Source: Bacteroidota bacterium
GTDB lineage: Bacteria > Bacteroidota > Bacteroidia > Flavobacteriales_D > Crocinitomicaceae
Length of the DNA: 64,000 nucleotides
Reading direction: 5' to 3'
Assembly (NCBI GenBank): GCA_016192075.1
Contig: JACPUU010000022.1
Span: 62,001-126,000, forward strand
Positions 41,366-50,603 of this stretch are shown here, piece after piece. How positions within the stretch are numbered: the stretch's first letter is position 1; the number at the start of each line of letters is the position of its first letter. Position numbers and translations under genes: made by a program. The notes under the pieces are model-generated. The model was given only the letters and a program-made list of their open reading frames with translations. It was not told the DNA's origin and made no database searches.

Positions 41366-44300
41366 ACGCCTCCAGCTTACATTCAAAAATCCGCATCTCT
41401 TCTATTTTGCGGATAAATTCATTATCCGGATTTACCTTGACCGAACGCGATGGCATTTTCAACGTTGTACTGGTTTTGTGATCACGCACATGAAATTTCA
41501 ACTGGCAATTACCCGTGTGGGCCAGAATAAGTGAATACAAATCGTCAATACTCTGATCGGTGATATCAGCATACTCGGCTGAAAGAACAATGGCACGGGT
41601 TCTTTTTTCACGAAGCTCGGCCAGAATTTCCATTGACAGAATTTTGAACTCAACCCCATCACCAAATTTGCGCGGCTGAACTTTACCGGTCATATAAACA
41701 AATGTTCCGGCACTGAGCATGTGCTTAAACTTCATGTATGAGTCACTGAACAAAAACTGTTTGCTGGTATCCGAATAATCTTCAATATCAAAGGTTCCAA
41801 AAGGAGCCCCGTGTTTGGTTGTGCGGTGCTGTACATTTGTTACAATACCCGCCACGCGTATTTCCTGGTTCAGGAATTCTTCTACCCGGTTGAGATCACC
41901 TACCGTTCCTTTGCAGAAACTTTCCATTTCCAGTTTATAATCATCCAGCGGATGGCCTGAAATGTAAATACCAACCACTTCTTTTTCTTTACTCAGTTTG
42001 GTCAGTGCCGGCCACTCAGCTACACGTGCCGGTTCGGGGGCAGGTGTTTCCACAGCCGATGATCCGCCAAAAAGTGATACCTGGCTTGGATCTTCCCCTT
42101 CCTGCGTTTTGGCACCAAATTTCAGCACGTTTTCAAGAAATACCCTGCCTGAAGAATCTTCTGTAAAATACTGGGCGCGGTTTATTGTGCCAAACGAATC
42201 AAAGGCACCGGCCAGTGCCAGGCTTTCAAAAACACGTTTGTTGCAGGTTCTTAAATTAACGCGTGATGCAAAATCAAAAATGGTTTTGAACTCGCCATTT
42301 TCACGGGCTTCCAGAATGGCATCAACAGGTTTGCTGCCTACTCCTTTAATAGCACCCAACCCAAACCGGATTGCACCCGCCTTATTTACCGTAAATTTAT
42401 ATTCTGACTCATTGACATCAGGTCCCAGAACCGGAATGTGTGCCCGCTTACACTCTTCCATAAAGAATGAAACGGTTTTAATATCATTCATGTTATTGCT
42501 GAGTACAGAGGCCATGTACTCAGCCGGGTAATGAGCCTTCAGGTAAGCTGTTTGGTAAGCTACCCAGGCGTAACAGGTAGAGTGTGATTTGTTAAAGGCA
42601 TACGATGCAAATGCTTCCCAATCGGTCCACATTTTTTCGAGCACTTTACGGTCATGTCCTTTGCCTGCTCCCTGATCGAGGAATTTGGGTTTCATTTTGG
42701 CCAGCAGGTCAAAACTCTTTTTCCCCATGGCCTTACGCAGTGTATCGGCCTCACCTTTTGAAAATCCGGCGAGACTTTGTGAGAGCAACATTACCTGCTC
42801 CTGGTAAACCGTAATTCCATAGGTTTCTGCCAGGTATTCCTTACTTGCCTCAATGTCGTAAACAATAGGTTCCTGGCCGTGTTTTCGTTTAATGAACGAT
42901 GGAATATACTCCAATGGTCCGGGACGATAAAGCGCGTTCATGGCAATCAAATCTGCAAAAACGGTCGGCTTTAATTCACGCAGGTATTTTTGCATACCGG
43001 GTGACTCGTACTGAAATATTCCAACTGTTTCGCCGCGTTGAAAAAGTTCATACGTCTTTACATCATCTACCGGAAAATTGTCCGGATCAAGATCAACGTC
43101 ATGTCTGCCTTTGATTATTTTAACCGCGTCTTTAATCAGCGTGAGTGTTTTCAACCCCAGAAAGTCCATCTTCAGCAAACCGGCATCTTCAGCAACCGAG
43201 TTATCAAACTGGGTGCAATACATGTCTGAATCTTTGGCAAGCGCTACCGGAACAAAGTTGGTGATATCATCAGGGGTAATGATAACACCGCAGGCATGAA
43301 TACCGGTATTACGCATAGAACCTTCCAGCAAAACAGCCTGTTTCACAACCTCGCTGCGCAGGTCTTTTCCTTTTGAAATTTCACGCAGCTCCAGTGATTT
43401 ATTTATATCATCCTGGTTGTTTTTTAATTTTTCAGAAAGTTCAACCTGGTCCAGCGTCATGATCTGGTTCAGGGACAAATCAGGAATCAATTTAGCCAGT
43501 TTATCAGCCTCATGCAGCGGTAAATCAAGCACCCGCGCCGTATCACGGATAGATGATTTTGCAGCCATGGTACCGTAGGTAATGATTTGGGCAACCTGGT
43601 TTGATCCGTATTTTTTAATTACCCAATCAATTACTTTCTGACGGCCTTCATCATCAAAGTCAATATCAATATCGGGCATAGACACCCGCTCAGGATTCAA
43701 AAAACGCTCAAAGAGGAGATCGTACTTAATGGGATCAACATTGGTAATTCCGGTACAATACGCCACCGCTGATCCGGCAGCTGAACCCCGGCCGGGGCCC
43801 ACTGAAACACCCATTTCACGAGCAGCGTTGCAAAAATCCTGTACAATCAGAAAGTAGCCCGGGTAACCGGTATTGGCAATGGTGGCCAGCTCAAAATCAA
43901 GCCGCTCTTTTAATGGCTCAGTAATTTCACCGTATCTTTTTTCAGCACCTTTATAGGTGAGAAAACGGAGGTAATTATTCTCTCCGCGCTTTCCGCTATC
44001 TGCCAGGTCAGCCGGGTCTTTAAACTCTTCCGGAATGTCAAATGCGGGCAACAATATTTCCCGCGACAAGCTATAGGGTTCACATTTGGAAACAATTTCA
44101 TTGGTGTTTTCAATGGCCTCAGGCAGATCTGTAAAAAGCTGTTTCATTTCGTCCTGCGACTTGAAATAAAACTCATTATTCCTGAGTCCAAAGCGGTGCC
44201 CTCTTCCGCTGCCGACTGGTGTTGATTTTAACTCACCATCTTTGATACATAGCAAAATATCGTGTGCGTTTGCATCTTTTTTATCCAGGTAATAGTTGGT

Positions 44301-45731
44301 ATTGGCAGCAACAATTTTGACCTGGTGTTTTTCATGAAACTGAAGCAGGGTTTCATTCACGCGCTTTTCTTCTTCTGAACCGTGACGATTTATTTCAAGG
44401 TAAAAATCGTCTCCAAAGGTTTCTTTCCACCACAACAGCGATTCTTCAGCCTGGTTCTCTCCCACATTCAGAATCAGGGAAGGAATTTCACCATTAACGG
44501 CACCGGACAGTACAATGAGGTCTGATTTATAGGTACTGATCACATCACGGTCAATGCGCGGCACATAATAAAACCCTTCGGTATAAGCTATAGAGGCCAT
44601 TTTGGCCAGGTTGTGGTATCCTTTTTTATTGCGGGCCAGAAAAATAACCTGGTAGCCGTTGTCTTTGTTTGTTTTCTCCAGGCGGTTTCTGCAAACATTA
44701 AACTCGCAGCCAACAATGGGTAACAACTTCTTTTTTTCAAAAGGTTCTCCCTTTTCAGCGGCCAGCTTGGCCTGCGCGTCTATTGACTTATTGTAACCCA
44801 ACACTTCCTTGACAAACTGAAAAGCGGCCATCATATTACCGGTATCAGTCAATGCAACCGCGGGGCAGTTGTATTCTGCCGCACGTTTAACCAGGCTTTT
44901 AATGTGCGTTGTGGATTGAAGAATTGAAAACTGGGTGTGGTTATGTAAGTGCGAATACTCCGTTGCGGCTAATCTTGCCGCATTGCCTGACATGTCAATG
45001 ACTTTGGCCTCCTGCTTTGAAGAACTGGCCTGTTTCAGTTTTTCACTCTCGCCTTTTAAGTTCAGGTGTGTAAGCCCGAATGGTTTTATTCTATCGGTAT
45101 TGTGCGTTCTGAAATCGTGCAGGTAGTTTTCTGAATTCTGAAGTTCACTGACTGTAAACCCACCGGTGCGCACCAGTTCAAAGAAACAGCGTGAGGTGGC
45201 CTCCACGTCGGCAGTTGCATTGTGAGCTTCTTCAAACGGCTGATCAAAAAGTTTAGAATGAAGTTCGGTCAGCGTCGGCAGCTTAAATTTACCGCCGCGT
45301 CCACCCGGGAGCTGGCAAAGATCTGCTGTTTTTTCAGTACAGGTATCGAGCACGGGAATTTGCCCCAGAGTCGTTTCAATGCCCATGCGGTGAAACTCAC
45401 AGCCAACAATGTTCAGGTCAAATCCCAGGTTTTGCCCGACAACAAATTTTGTTTTGCGCAAAACGGCATTAAACTCATTCAGTACATCAGCCAGTGAAAT
45501 ACCGGCAGTTTGTGCCAGTTCGGTTGAAATTCCGTGTACTTTTTCTGCATCGTACGGAATGTTATAGCCATCTGGTTTAACAAGAAAATCACGGTGTTCA
45601 ACCAATTGTCCCCATTCGTCATGCAGCTGCCAGGCAATCTGAACACATCTGGGCCAGTTACCGGTATCGGTTATGGGAGCATTCCAGCTTTTGGGAAGCC
45701 CGGTGGTTTCAGTATCAAATATCAGGTACAT
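41364..45731 (-). CDS. dnaE: DNA polymerase III alpha subunit with N-terminal proofreading exonuclease domain
   Basis: A 1455-residue protein, about 300 longer than E. coli DnaE. Residues 1-190 form a DnaQ-type 3'-5' exonuclease: FDTETTG (Asp6, Glu8), GQNLGFDLNI, and EAHNATADVEAT near 166-177. The PHP domain begins YSHLHNHTQFSILQS near 260. The polymerase core has PGRGSAAGSAVAYC and the catalytic PDIDIDF. A helix-hairpin-helix region, then an OB-fold (VAGIVTNVQHRTTKHGAPFGTF), complete it. It is the replicative polymerase. The fused exonuclease would provide proofreading in cis; such fusions occur in other Bacteroidota. Confidence 0.96.
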   Translation of the reverse strand: MYLIFDTETTGLPKSWNAPITDTGNWPRCVQIAWQLHDEWGQLVEHRDFLVKPDGYNIPYDAEKVHGISTELAQTAGISLADVLNEFNAVLRKTKFVVGQNLGFDLNIVGCEFHRMGIETTLGQIPVLDTCTEKTADLCQLPGGRGGKFKLPTLTELHSKLFDQPFEEAHNATADVEATSRCFFELVRTGGFTVSELQNSENYLHDFRTHNTDRIKPFGLTHLNLKGESEKLKQASSSKQEAKVIDMSGNAARLAATEYSHLHNHTQFSILQSTTHIKSLVKRAAEYNCPAVALTDTGNMMAAFQFVKEVLGYNKSIDAQAKLAAEKGEPFEKKKLLPIVGCEFNVCRNRLEKTNKDNGYQVIFLARNKKGYHNLAKMASIAYTEGFYYVPRIDRDVISTYKSDLIVLSGAVNGEIPSLILNVGENQAEESLLWWKETFGDDFYLEINRHGSEEEKRVNETLLQFHEKHQVKIVAANTNYYLDKKDANAHDILLCIKDGELKSTPVGSGRGHRFGLRNNEFYFKSQDEMKQLFTDLPEAIENTNEIVSKCEPYSLSREILLPAFDIPEEFKDPADLADSGKRGENNYLRFLTYKGAEKRYGEITEPLKERLDFELATIANTGYPGYFLIVQDFCNAAREMGVSVGPGRGSAAGSAVAYCTGITNVDPIKYDLLFERFLNPERVSMPDIDIDFDDEGRQKVIDWVIKKYGSNQVAQIITYGTMAAKSSIRDTARVLDLPLHEADKLAKLIPDLSLNQIMTLDQVELSEKLKNNQDDINKSLELREISKGKDLRSEVVKQAVLLEGSMRNTGIHACGVIITPDDITNFVPVALAKDSDMYCTQFDNSVAEDAGLLKMDFLGLKTLTLIKDAVKIIKGRHDVDLDPDNFPVDDVKTYELFQRGETVGIFQYESPGMQKYLRELKPTVFADLIAMNALYRPGPLEYIPSFIKRKHGQEPIVYDIEASKEYLAETYGITVYQEQVMLLSQSLAGFSKGEADTLRKAMGKKSFDLLAKMKPKFLDQGAGKGHDRKVLEKMWTDWEAFASYAFNKSHSTCYAWVAYQTAYLKAHYPAEYMASVLSNNMNDIKTVSFFMEECKRAHIPVLGPDVNESEYKFTVNKAGAIRFGLGAIKGVGSKPVDAILEARENGEFKTIFDFASRVNLRTCNKRVFESLALAGAFDSFGTINRAQYFTEDSSGRVFLENVLKFGAKTQEGEDPSQVSLFGGSSAVETPAPEPARVAEWPALTKLSKEKEVVGIYISGHPLDDYKLEMESFCKGTVGDLNRVEEFLNQEIRVAGIVTNVQHRTTKHGAPFGTFDIEDYSDTSKQFLFSDSYMKFKHMLSAGTFVYMTGKVQPRKFGDGVEFKILSMEILAELREKRTRAIVLSAEYADITDQSIDDLYSLILAHTGNCQLKFHVRDHKTSTTLKMPSRSVKVNPDNEFIRKIEEMRIFECKLEA

Positions 45732-45810
45732 GCTATTCAGGAAAGGGAGCCCTAAATTACCAAAACGTCCTCAAATTTCTAACTGAAGTTATAAAGAGAT
45801 ACAAACAAAA

Positions 45811-45840
45811 AAAGGCCCCGGAATAAATTCCGGAGCCCTT
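45811..45840 (-). terminator. Rho-independent terminator after the Ser/Thr-rich lipoprotein gene
   Basis: On the minus strand GGCTCCGGAAT pairs with ATTCCGGGGCC across AA-type loop bases with one mismatch, then a run of eight T follows. It ends transcripts of the lipoprotein gene before dnaE. Confidence 0.8.
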
Positions 45841-45866
45841 TATTTTTACACGAAGTAAATCGTGAA

Positions 45867-46649
45867 TTATTTAACGATTGTCAATGTGATAGTCAGGTCA
45901 GAAGTGTAAACATCATCTGCAGATGTTGTAGTTGAACCTCCGTAAGGAGTTACACTGTTAGTTCCTGAATCAGATTCCATCATTTTCAGGATCATTTCTT
46001 TTCCTTTCAACTGATCAATTTCAAATGTAGCCTGCATTTCACCGCTGTGGTAAGTATTGGTGCTGGCATTCAAATCTCCGTTAGTTGTAACTACAGTGCT
46101 GTTTGCTGAGTTAGTTTCAACGGTAGTTGTTTGGTTGCTTGAAGAAGTACTTGTTGTGTTAACAACAATTCTTTCTTTGTTTTTGTACTCATCTTTAACT
46201 TTTCCAACAAAGCTCCAGTTACCAGATTCACTCCAGGTTGAAACAGTTGTGTAAGTGTAGGTATACGTTACACCAAACCAATCCTGTGTTTGAACAGAAA
46301 CAGTTGTTGTGTTCCAGGTAGCTTTATAGGTACCGTCTTTTTCAAACGTATAAGAACCATCGTTCAATGTTGTAGTTGAAGTAGATGTGGTAGTGGTTCC
46401 TGAACTTTGATCAAAATCAGAGTAAGTTGAAGTAATAACATCACCTGACATTGTTTTGTTCGACGACTGTGAATCACCATTGGATTCAGTGTTTGTTGAA
46501 GTGAAGGTATAGCCTGTTACATCCCATTCACCAGCAACGCGTGCTTTTCTCGAAGAAAGGCTCAAAAAAGGGTCATTTTCTCCTTTTTTACATGAAGGAG
46601 TTGCGAGGAGCAATGCTCCGGCGGCTAACATTAAAATTGATTTTTTCAT
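45867..46649 (-). CDS. Ser/Thr-rich lipoprotein with lipocalin-like fold
   Basis: A 260-residue lipoprotein, signal MKKSILMLAAGALLLATPSC (Cys20). The mature part starts with a short linker SLSSRKARVAGEWDVTGYTF, the G-x-W opening seen in Bacteroidota lipocalin-like lipoproteins. It is then very rich in Ser and Thr (TTTTSTSTTTLN, TSTSSSNQTTTVETNS) and ends with DVYTSDLTITLTIVK. A beta-barrel is likely and no ligand is known. The Thr/Ser tracts could be O-glycosylated, since Bacteroidota glycosylate D-S/T-x sites. It has its own terminator. Confidence 0.7.
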   Translation of the reverse strand: MKKSILMLAAGALLLATPSCKKGENDPFLSLSSRKARVAGEWDVTGYTFTSTNTESNGDSQSSNKTMSGDVITSTYSDFDQSSGTTTTSTSTTTLNDGSYTFEKDGTYKATWNTTTVSVQTQDWFGVTYTYTYTTVSTWSESGNWSFVGKVKDEYKNKERIVVNTTSTSSSNQTTTVETNSANSTVVTTNGDLNASTNTYHSGEMQATFEIDQLKGKEMILKMMESDSGTNSVTPYGGSTTTSADDVYTSDLTITLTIVK

Positions 46650-46728
46650 ATTACACTTTAAATTTAGTACTTGCTTTATTAATACGCGAATTTAACCAAA
46701 AGGTTGGAACCTCCAAGAAAAAGGCGCA

Positions 46729-46763
46729 AAAAAAGCCGCTGACAAGTTAGTTGTCAACGGCTT
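46729..46763 (-). terminator. Rho-independent terminator after the peroxiredoxin gene
   Basis: On the minus strand AAGCCGTTGACAA pairs with TTGTCAGCGGCTT (one G-T wobble) around a five-base loop, followed by a T-run. Confidence 0.88.
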
Positions 46764-46786
46764 ATATTTTTCCGAACGTTATAATC

Positions 46787-47419
46787 TTAGTGAGCAGCAA
46801 GATAGCTGGCAACACCGTCGTGAGTAGCCTTCATACCTTCCTCTCCTTTTGTCCAGTTGGCAGGGCAAACCTCACCATTCTCTTCATTGAACTGGAGTGC
46901 ATCTACCATTCGCAATGCTTCATCCACATTTCTTCCCAAAGGCAGGTCATTTACAAGCTGGTGGCGCACAATTCCTTTTTTGTCAATCAGAAATAAACCG
47001 CGGTAAGCAATCATGGTATCTGTAGCAGTCAACGCACCGTTTTCATCATATTGATACTCGCCCAGCAATACATCGTAAGCATCGGCTATGGTTTTATTGG
47101 TGTCGGCAATAATCGGGTAGGTAATTCCTTTAATTCCGCCATTTTTTTTATCCATCTGCAACCAGCCCCAGTGTGACTCTTCGGTATCTGTTGAGCACGC
47201 AACCAGTTTGGTACCTCTTTTCTCAAACTCAGCCAGTTTTGCCTGAAAAGCATGTAATTCACTTGGACATACAAACGTAAAATCTTTTGGGTAAAAGAAC
47301 AGTATAACATGATTCTTTCCCAGGTACTGATCCAGTGAAAAACCCTGAACCACTTCTCCCCCGTTAACTACTGCCGGAGCAGTAAATGACGGAGCTTTTT
47401 TTCCTACTAATACAGCCAT
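46787..47419 (-). CDS. Typical 2-Cys peroxiredoxin (AhpC/TSA)
   Basis: A 210-residue peroxiredoxin. The peroxidatic cysteine is Cys51 in FYPKDFTFVCPSEL, and the resolving cysteine is Cys185 in NGEVCPANW, as in the eukaryote-like typical 2-Cys (Prx1) class. It reduces hydrogen and organic peroxides with thioredoxin or AhpF-type partners in the cytoplasm. No ahpF is adjacent. It has its own -7 box and terminator, so it is monocistronic. Confidence 0.95.
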   Translation of the reverse strand: MAVLVGKKAPSFTAPAVVNGGEVVQGFSLDQYLGKNHVILFFYPKDFTFVCPSELHAFQAKLAEFEKRGTKLVACSTDTEESHWGWLQMDKKNGGIKGITYPIIADTNKTIADAYDVLLGEYQYDENGALTATDTMIAYRGLFLIDKKGIVRHQLVNDLPLGRNVDEALRMVDALQFNEENGEVCPANWTKGEEGMKATHDGVASYLAAH

Positions 47420-47463
47420 TATTTCTAAGTTTTAAAAAATTAATTTGTTTACAATTATACGGA

Positions 47464-47471
47464 CAAAGTTA
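47464..47471 (-). promoter_or_regulatory. Bacteroidota -7 element for the peroxiredoxin gene
   Basis: The minus strand reads TAACTTTG (TAnnTTTG), giving a leader of about 40 bases before the ATG at 47419. Confidence 0.5.
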
Positions 47472-47531
47472 GGCAGAATTTTGTCCCGGAAAAATTGAAT
47501 TTTTTTATGATGCAATAGATTCAGTCTATGC

Positions 47532-48230
47532 TTAACTCATAAGAACGCCAATACCAAATCCCAGCAGAATTGAAACCAGCTTCATGATGTTGAGTTTATG
47601 CCCCTCACTCGACTCAAAAATGATGGTGGTGGAAATGTGCAGAAACATACCAATGGCAATGCCCAGAATCCAGGACGGATCAAGATGCAGTGTATTCAGT
47701 ACAAACTCACCCGAAACAAGCCCCAGCGGTGCGGTAAGACTGAATAATCCGACAAAAATCCAGGATTTCAGACGGGAAAGCCCTGACGCATTAAAAATGG
47801 TTTTGAGCGCAATGGCTTCTGGTATTTTGTGCAGTATCACGCCCCAGTATAAACTGCCTGTATGCGCATGATCGTGCACATTAACCGGCATCACCTCTAT
47901 AAAGGAATGTACGGAAAGACTCAAAAAGATGGCTATTGGAAAAAAGCTATGCCCGTCCTGGTGCACATGCGTGTGGCCGTGCTCTGCGCCCTTCGAAAAA
48001 TATTCCAGCGTCAGCTGCAGCAAAAAACCTACCAGAATAAAATAGCCAATGGTGTTTCCATTTAAATGATAGGATTCAGGCAGAATGTGTGTAAAAATAA
48101 TGGTGAGCAAAAAGCCGCCGCTGAAAGAAAGCAGCAATTTAAAGTTTGCCCGTTTTCTGAACAGATCTACCAGCAATGATCCGGTAAACACTGCCACAAA
48201 AAGTAAAAAAATCTGAAGATACAGCGTCAT
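47532..48230 (-). CDS. ZIP family divalent metal transporter
   Basis: A 232-residue protein with seven to eight membrane segments. It has the ZIP signature helices LSLSVHSFIEVMPV and ILHKIPEAIALKTIF with the metal-binding HKIPE, and a histidine-rich loop GAEHGHTHVHQDGH between segments 3 and 4. The family imports zinc or iron into the cytoplasm; the metal here is unproven. The methyltransferase gene upstream starts five bases away, so they form an operon. Confidence 0.9.
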   Translation of the reverse strand: MTLYLQIFLLFVAVFTGSLLVDLFRKRANFKLLLSFSGGFLLTIIFTHILPESYHLNGNTIGYFILVGFLLQLTLEYFSKGAEHGHTHVHQDGHSFFPIAIFLSLSVHSFIEVMPVNVHDHAHTGSLYWGVILHKIPEAIALKTIFNASGLSRLKSWIFVGLFSLTAPLGLVSGEFVLNTLHLDPSWILGIAIGMFLHISTTIIFESSEGHKLNIMKLVSILLGFGIGVLMS

Positions 48231-48235
48231 TCCAT

Positions 48236-48964
48236 TTATTTTTTAACCGCAACCAATACCAGGCGTTCAGAAACAGCGGGTGCAAATGTACCAAGATTAT
48301 AATCACCAAAAACAGCCTGCAGGTGAAATCCGGTTTTTTGCAGCATTTGTTCAAAATCATACCGTTTCAGCAACTGAACCCGCTCTGTAAACTCATGCAC
48401 CTTACCTGAATCTTCAAAACGGATGGTTTTATAAATGCACCCGTTTTTAATCACCTTGTTGATTGTGAAATTTACCTGTTCACAGGTCTTCTCTTCATGA
48501 TTAACCAGGTCATGCTCTACTTTCACTGCATTCATAAAATCAATAACCAGCAGTCCACCGGGTTTCAACATTTGATGTGCAGCGTGCAGCACCGCCAGGT
48601 TATCTTCCAGTTTCTCAAAATAGCCAAAACTGGTAAACAGGTTCAGAATAAGGTCAAATTGCTGATTCTCCAGGGGGCAGCGCATATCCTGTACCCTGAA
48701 CCGCAGGTGATCGTTTGTGAATTTTTGAGCGTAACTGATTGAATTGGGTGAAAGATCAACCCCGGTGACATCAAACCCCAGACTGTTCAGATAAACAGCG
48801 TGTCTTCCTTTACCACAAGCGAGGTCAAGAATGCGTGAATTTTTGGGAATAGTCAAATATCCCGTGAGGTTATTCAGAAAATTCTCAGCTTCTGATGCAT
48901 TGCGGTTTTTATAGAGGATGTGGTAATAGGTACTGTCAAACCACGATTCGAACCAATCAGCCAT
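48236..48964 (-). CDS. Class I SAM-dependent methyltransferase
   Basis: A 242-residue protein with the seven-strand methyltransferase motif I RILDLACGKGRHAVYLNSLGFDVTGVDLS, motif II region FRVQDMRCPL, and FDLILNLFTSFGYFE followed by HQMLKPGGLLVIDFMN. The substrate cannot be told from sequence; the family includes small-molecule and rRNA enzymes. A TAnnTTTG box 12 bases upstream drives it and probably the ZIP transporter downstream. Confidence 0.88.
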   Translation of the reverse strand: MADWFESWFDSTYYHILYKNRNASEAENFLNNLTGYLTIPKNSRILDLACGKGRHAVYLNSLGFDVTGVDLSPNSISYAQKFTNDHLRFRVQDMRCPLENQQFDLILNLFTSFGYFEKLEDNLAVLHAAHQMLKPGGLLVIDFMNAVKVEHDLVNHEEKTCEQVNFTINKVIKNGCIYKTIRFEDSGKVHEFTERVQLLKRYDFEQMLQKTGFHLQAVFGDYNLGTFAPAVSERLVLVAVKK

Positions 48965-48975
48965 GCTTTTTTATG

Positions 48976-48983
48976 CAAAAATA
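48976..48983 (-). promoter_or_regulatory. Bacteroidota -7 element for the methyltransferase/ZIP operon
   Basis: The minus strand reads TATTTTTG (TAnnTTTG) 12 bases before the ATG at 48964. Confidence 0.5.
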
Positions 48984-49045
48984 AGACAGAAATGTGCTAA
49001 ATCCGAAAAAAACAGCGCAATGTCAGGTAGGAAATTATAATTTTA

Positions 49046-49053
49046 TATATTTG
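49046..49053 (+). promoter_or_regulatory. Bacteroidota -7 element for the siaB-siaC operon
   Basis: TATATTTG matches TAnnTTTG. A transcript starting at the usual spacing would begin near 49060, which argues for the GTG at 49071 as the first codon of siaB rather than the TTG at 49056. Confidence 0.5.
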
Positions 49054-49070
49054 TCTTGCACAAAAACGAG

Positions 49071-49616
49071 GTGAACCAGGTTTACGAGATATATAAAAAA
49101 CTTGAAGAGCGAAATGTTCTTTTGTCTTTTAAAGGCATGATTACATCCGAACTTCTGACTACGATTCTTCAGATCATGGAGTCCAAGATGGATCACATTG
49201 ATGAGAATCCAAAGGTCAAAAAGAAGGTTTTTAATATTCTGGTTGAGTGTCTCCAAAACCTTTATCATCACATTGACCAGGACGATTTTGTTCACGTTCC
49301 TGCTGAAGAGCGTTCTGCTTTGCTGATGATTGCCAAAATCGGTGATTCATACCAGATCACAACCGGAAACTACATGAAAGCATCTGATGTTCCGGTTTTA
49401 AAAGAAAAGCTGGACCTGGTGAATGGTATGGATAAGGAAGAGTTGAAGGCCTATTACAAACAGGTATTGAGTGAAGGCAACATGTCATCCAAAGGTACTG
49501 CAGGTTTAGGTATGATTGATATTGCACGAAAATCAGGAGAGAAGCTGGAATATGAGTTTCTTCCGATAAATGATAGAACAAGTTTTTTTAGTTTAACAGT
49601 AAAAATAGCAGAATAA
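49071..49616 (+). CDS. SiaB-like protein kinase (DUF6272)
   Basis: A GHKL-type kinase of about 181 residues from the GTG at 49071 (a TTG at 49056 is possible). It begins VYEIYKKLEERNVLLSFKG, has the N-box VECLQNLYHHIDQD and a G-box-like SSKGTAGLGMIDIARKSG, and ends in FFSLTVKIAE. SiaB phosphorylates the partner SiaC in Pseudomonas. The siaC-like gene follows 13 bases later. No SiaA phosphatase or SiaD diguanylate cyclase is seen within the window. Confidence 0.85.
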   Translation: MNQVYEIYKKLEERNVLLSFKGMITSELLTTILQIMESKMDHIDENPKVKKKVFNILVECLQNLYHHIDQDDFVHVPAEERSALLMIAKIGDSYQITTGNYMKASDVPVLKEKLDLVNGMDKEELKAYYKQVLSEGNMSSKGTAGLGMIDIARKSGEKLEYEFLPINDRTSFFSLTVKIAE

Positions 49617-49629
49617 CACAGAGTGATAT

Positions 49630-50013
49630 ATGGAAAATCTAATTCTTGAAGGATCAGCAAAAACGCCAACTGTAAAATTTGATGCCGGCAACGGTGTACT
49701 TGAGTTGAAAGGAAGATCAATTCCTGAAAATTCAATTGAGTTTTACAAACCTTTGAACGACTGGATTGACGCTTACGGTACAAGCCCTAAGCCAAATACA
49801 ATTGTTGAAATTAAGTTGGAGTATTTCAATACTTCATCGTCAAAATGTATTTTGGATCTTTTCAAACAGTTGGAAAAACTGAACAGTGGAAACACAGAAG
49901 TTAAAGTCAACTGGTATTTTGAAGAGGACGATGAAGATATGGAAGAAGCCGGCGAAGATTATCAGGCTATCATCGATCTTCCGTTCAAGATGATCGAAGT
50001 AGAAGAAATCTAA
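49630..50013 (+). CDS. SiaC-like regulatory phosphoprotein (DUF1987)
   Basis: A 127-residue protein of the DUF1987/SiaC family with the conserved core EYFNTSSSKCILDLFKQLEKL and the C-terminal acidic stretch FEEDDEDMEEAGEDYQ. The Thr in NTSSSK is residue 68, the same number as the phosphorylated Thr68 of Pseudomonas SiaC. The protein is expected to be phosphorylated by the SiaB-like kinase encoded just upstream and to bind an unknown target. It is followed two bases later by coaE. Confidence 0.88.
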   Translation: MENLILEGSAKTPTVKFDAGNGVLELKGRSIPENSIEFYKPLNDWIDAYGTSPKPNTIVEIKLEYFNTSSSKCILDLFKQLEKLNSGNTEVKVNWYFEEDDEDMEEAGEDYQAIIDLPFKMIEVEEI

Positions 50014-50015
50014 GA

Positions 50016-50603
50016 TTGGATTCAACTATAACAGTCGGGATAACCGGTGGTATCGGTGCGGGCAAATCCATTGTTTGTCGCATCTTAAGTATCATGGGTT
50101 ATCCCGTTTTTTATTCCGATACTGAAGCCCGGGAAATTCTTGATACACATCCGGCAGCAATTACGCAAATCACCCGGCTTTTTGGCCCGCAGGCATACGT
50201 ATCAGGCAAATTAAACCGGGAGTTTATTGCAGAAAAAGTATTTGGAAATGACGCGCTGCTTCAACAACTCAATGCCATTTCACATCCACTGGTCAGGCAG
50301 GCATTTGAAACCTGGAAAAAGGCACAGAAAAGCGACCTGGTTTTTAATGAGGCCGCTATTCTTTTTGAAACCGGATCGTACAAAAATTTTGATTTTACCA
50401 TACTCGTAACCGCGCCGGAAGAAATACGCATCAAGCGTTTGCTGGAAAGAGACCAGACTGATGCGGCAAAAATAAAATCACGCATTGCCACCCAATGGCC
50501 CGATGCGCAAAAAATACCGCTTGCCTCGTTTACGGTAAGCAATGATGATGTTCATCCGCTTATTCCGCAAATTCAAATGATCCTCCAAAAAATTACGCCA
50601 TGA
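50016..50603 (+). CDS. coaE: Dephospho-CoA kinase
   Basis: A 195-residue P-loop kinase beginning MDSTITVGITGGIGAGKSIVCRIL, with Walker A GITGGIGAGKS and the DTEAREIL and LFGPQAY segments of the CoaE family. It phosphorylates dephospho-CoA in the last step of coenzyme A synthesis. No ATG occurs near, so the start is the TTG two bases after siaC; this arrangement suggests translational coupling. It overlaps nnrD by four bases (ATGA). Confidence 0.95.
   Translation: MDSTITVGITGGIGAGKSIVCRILSIMGYPVFYSDTEAREILDTHPAAITQITRLFGPQAYVSGKLNREFIAEKVFGNDALLQQLNAISHPLVRQAFETWKKAQKSDLVFNEAAILFETGSYKNFDFTILVTAPEEIRIKRLLERDQTDAAKIKSRIATQWPDAQKIPLASFTVSNDDVHPLIPQIQMILQKITP

Noticed and set aside
41998-42531. 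177-codon antisense frame in dnaE
   Set aside because: It is fully inside dnaE, which has clear polymerase motifs, and shows no independent coding sign.
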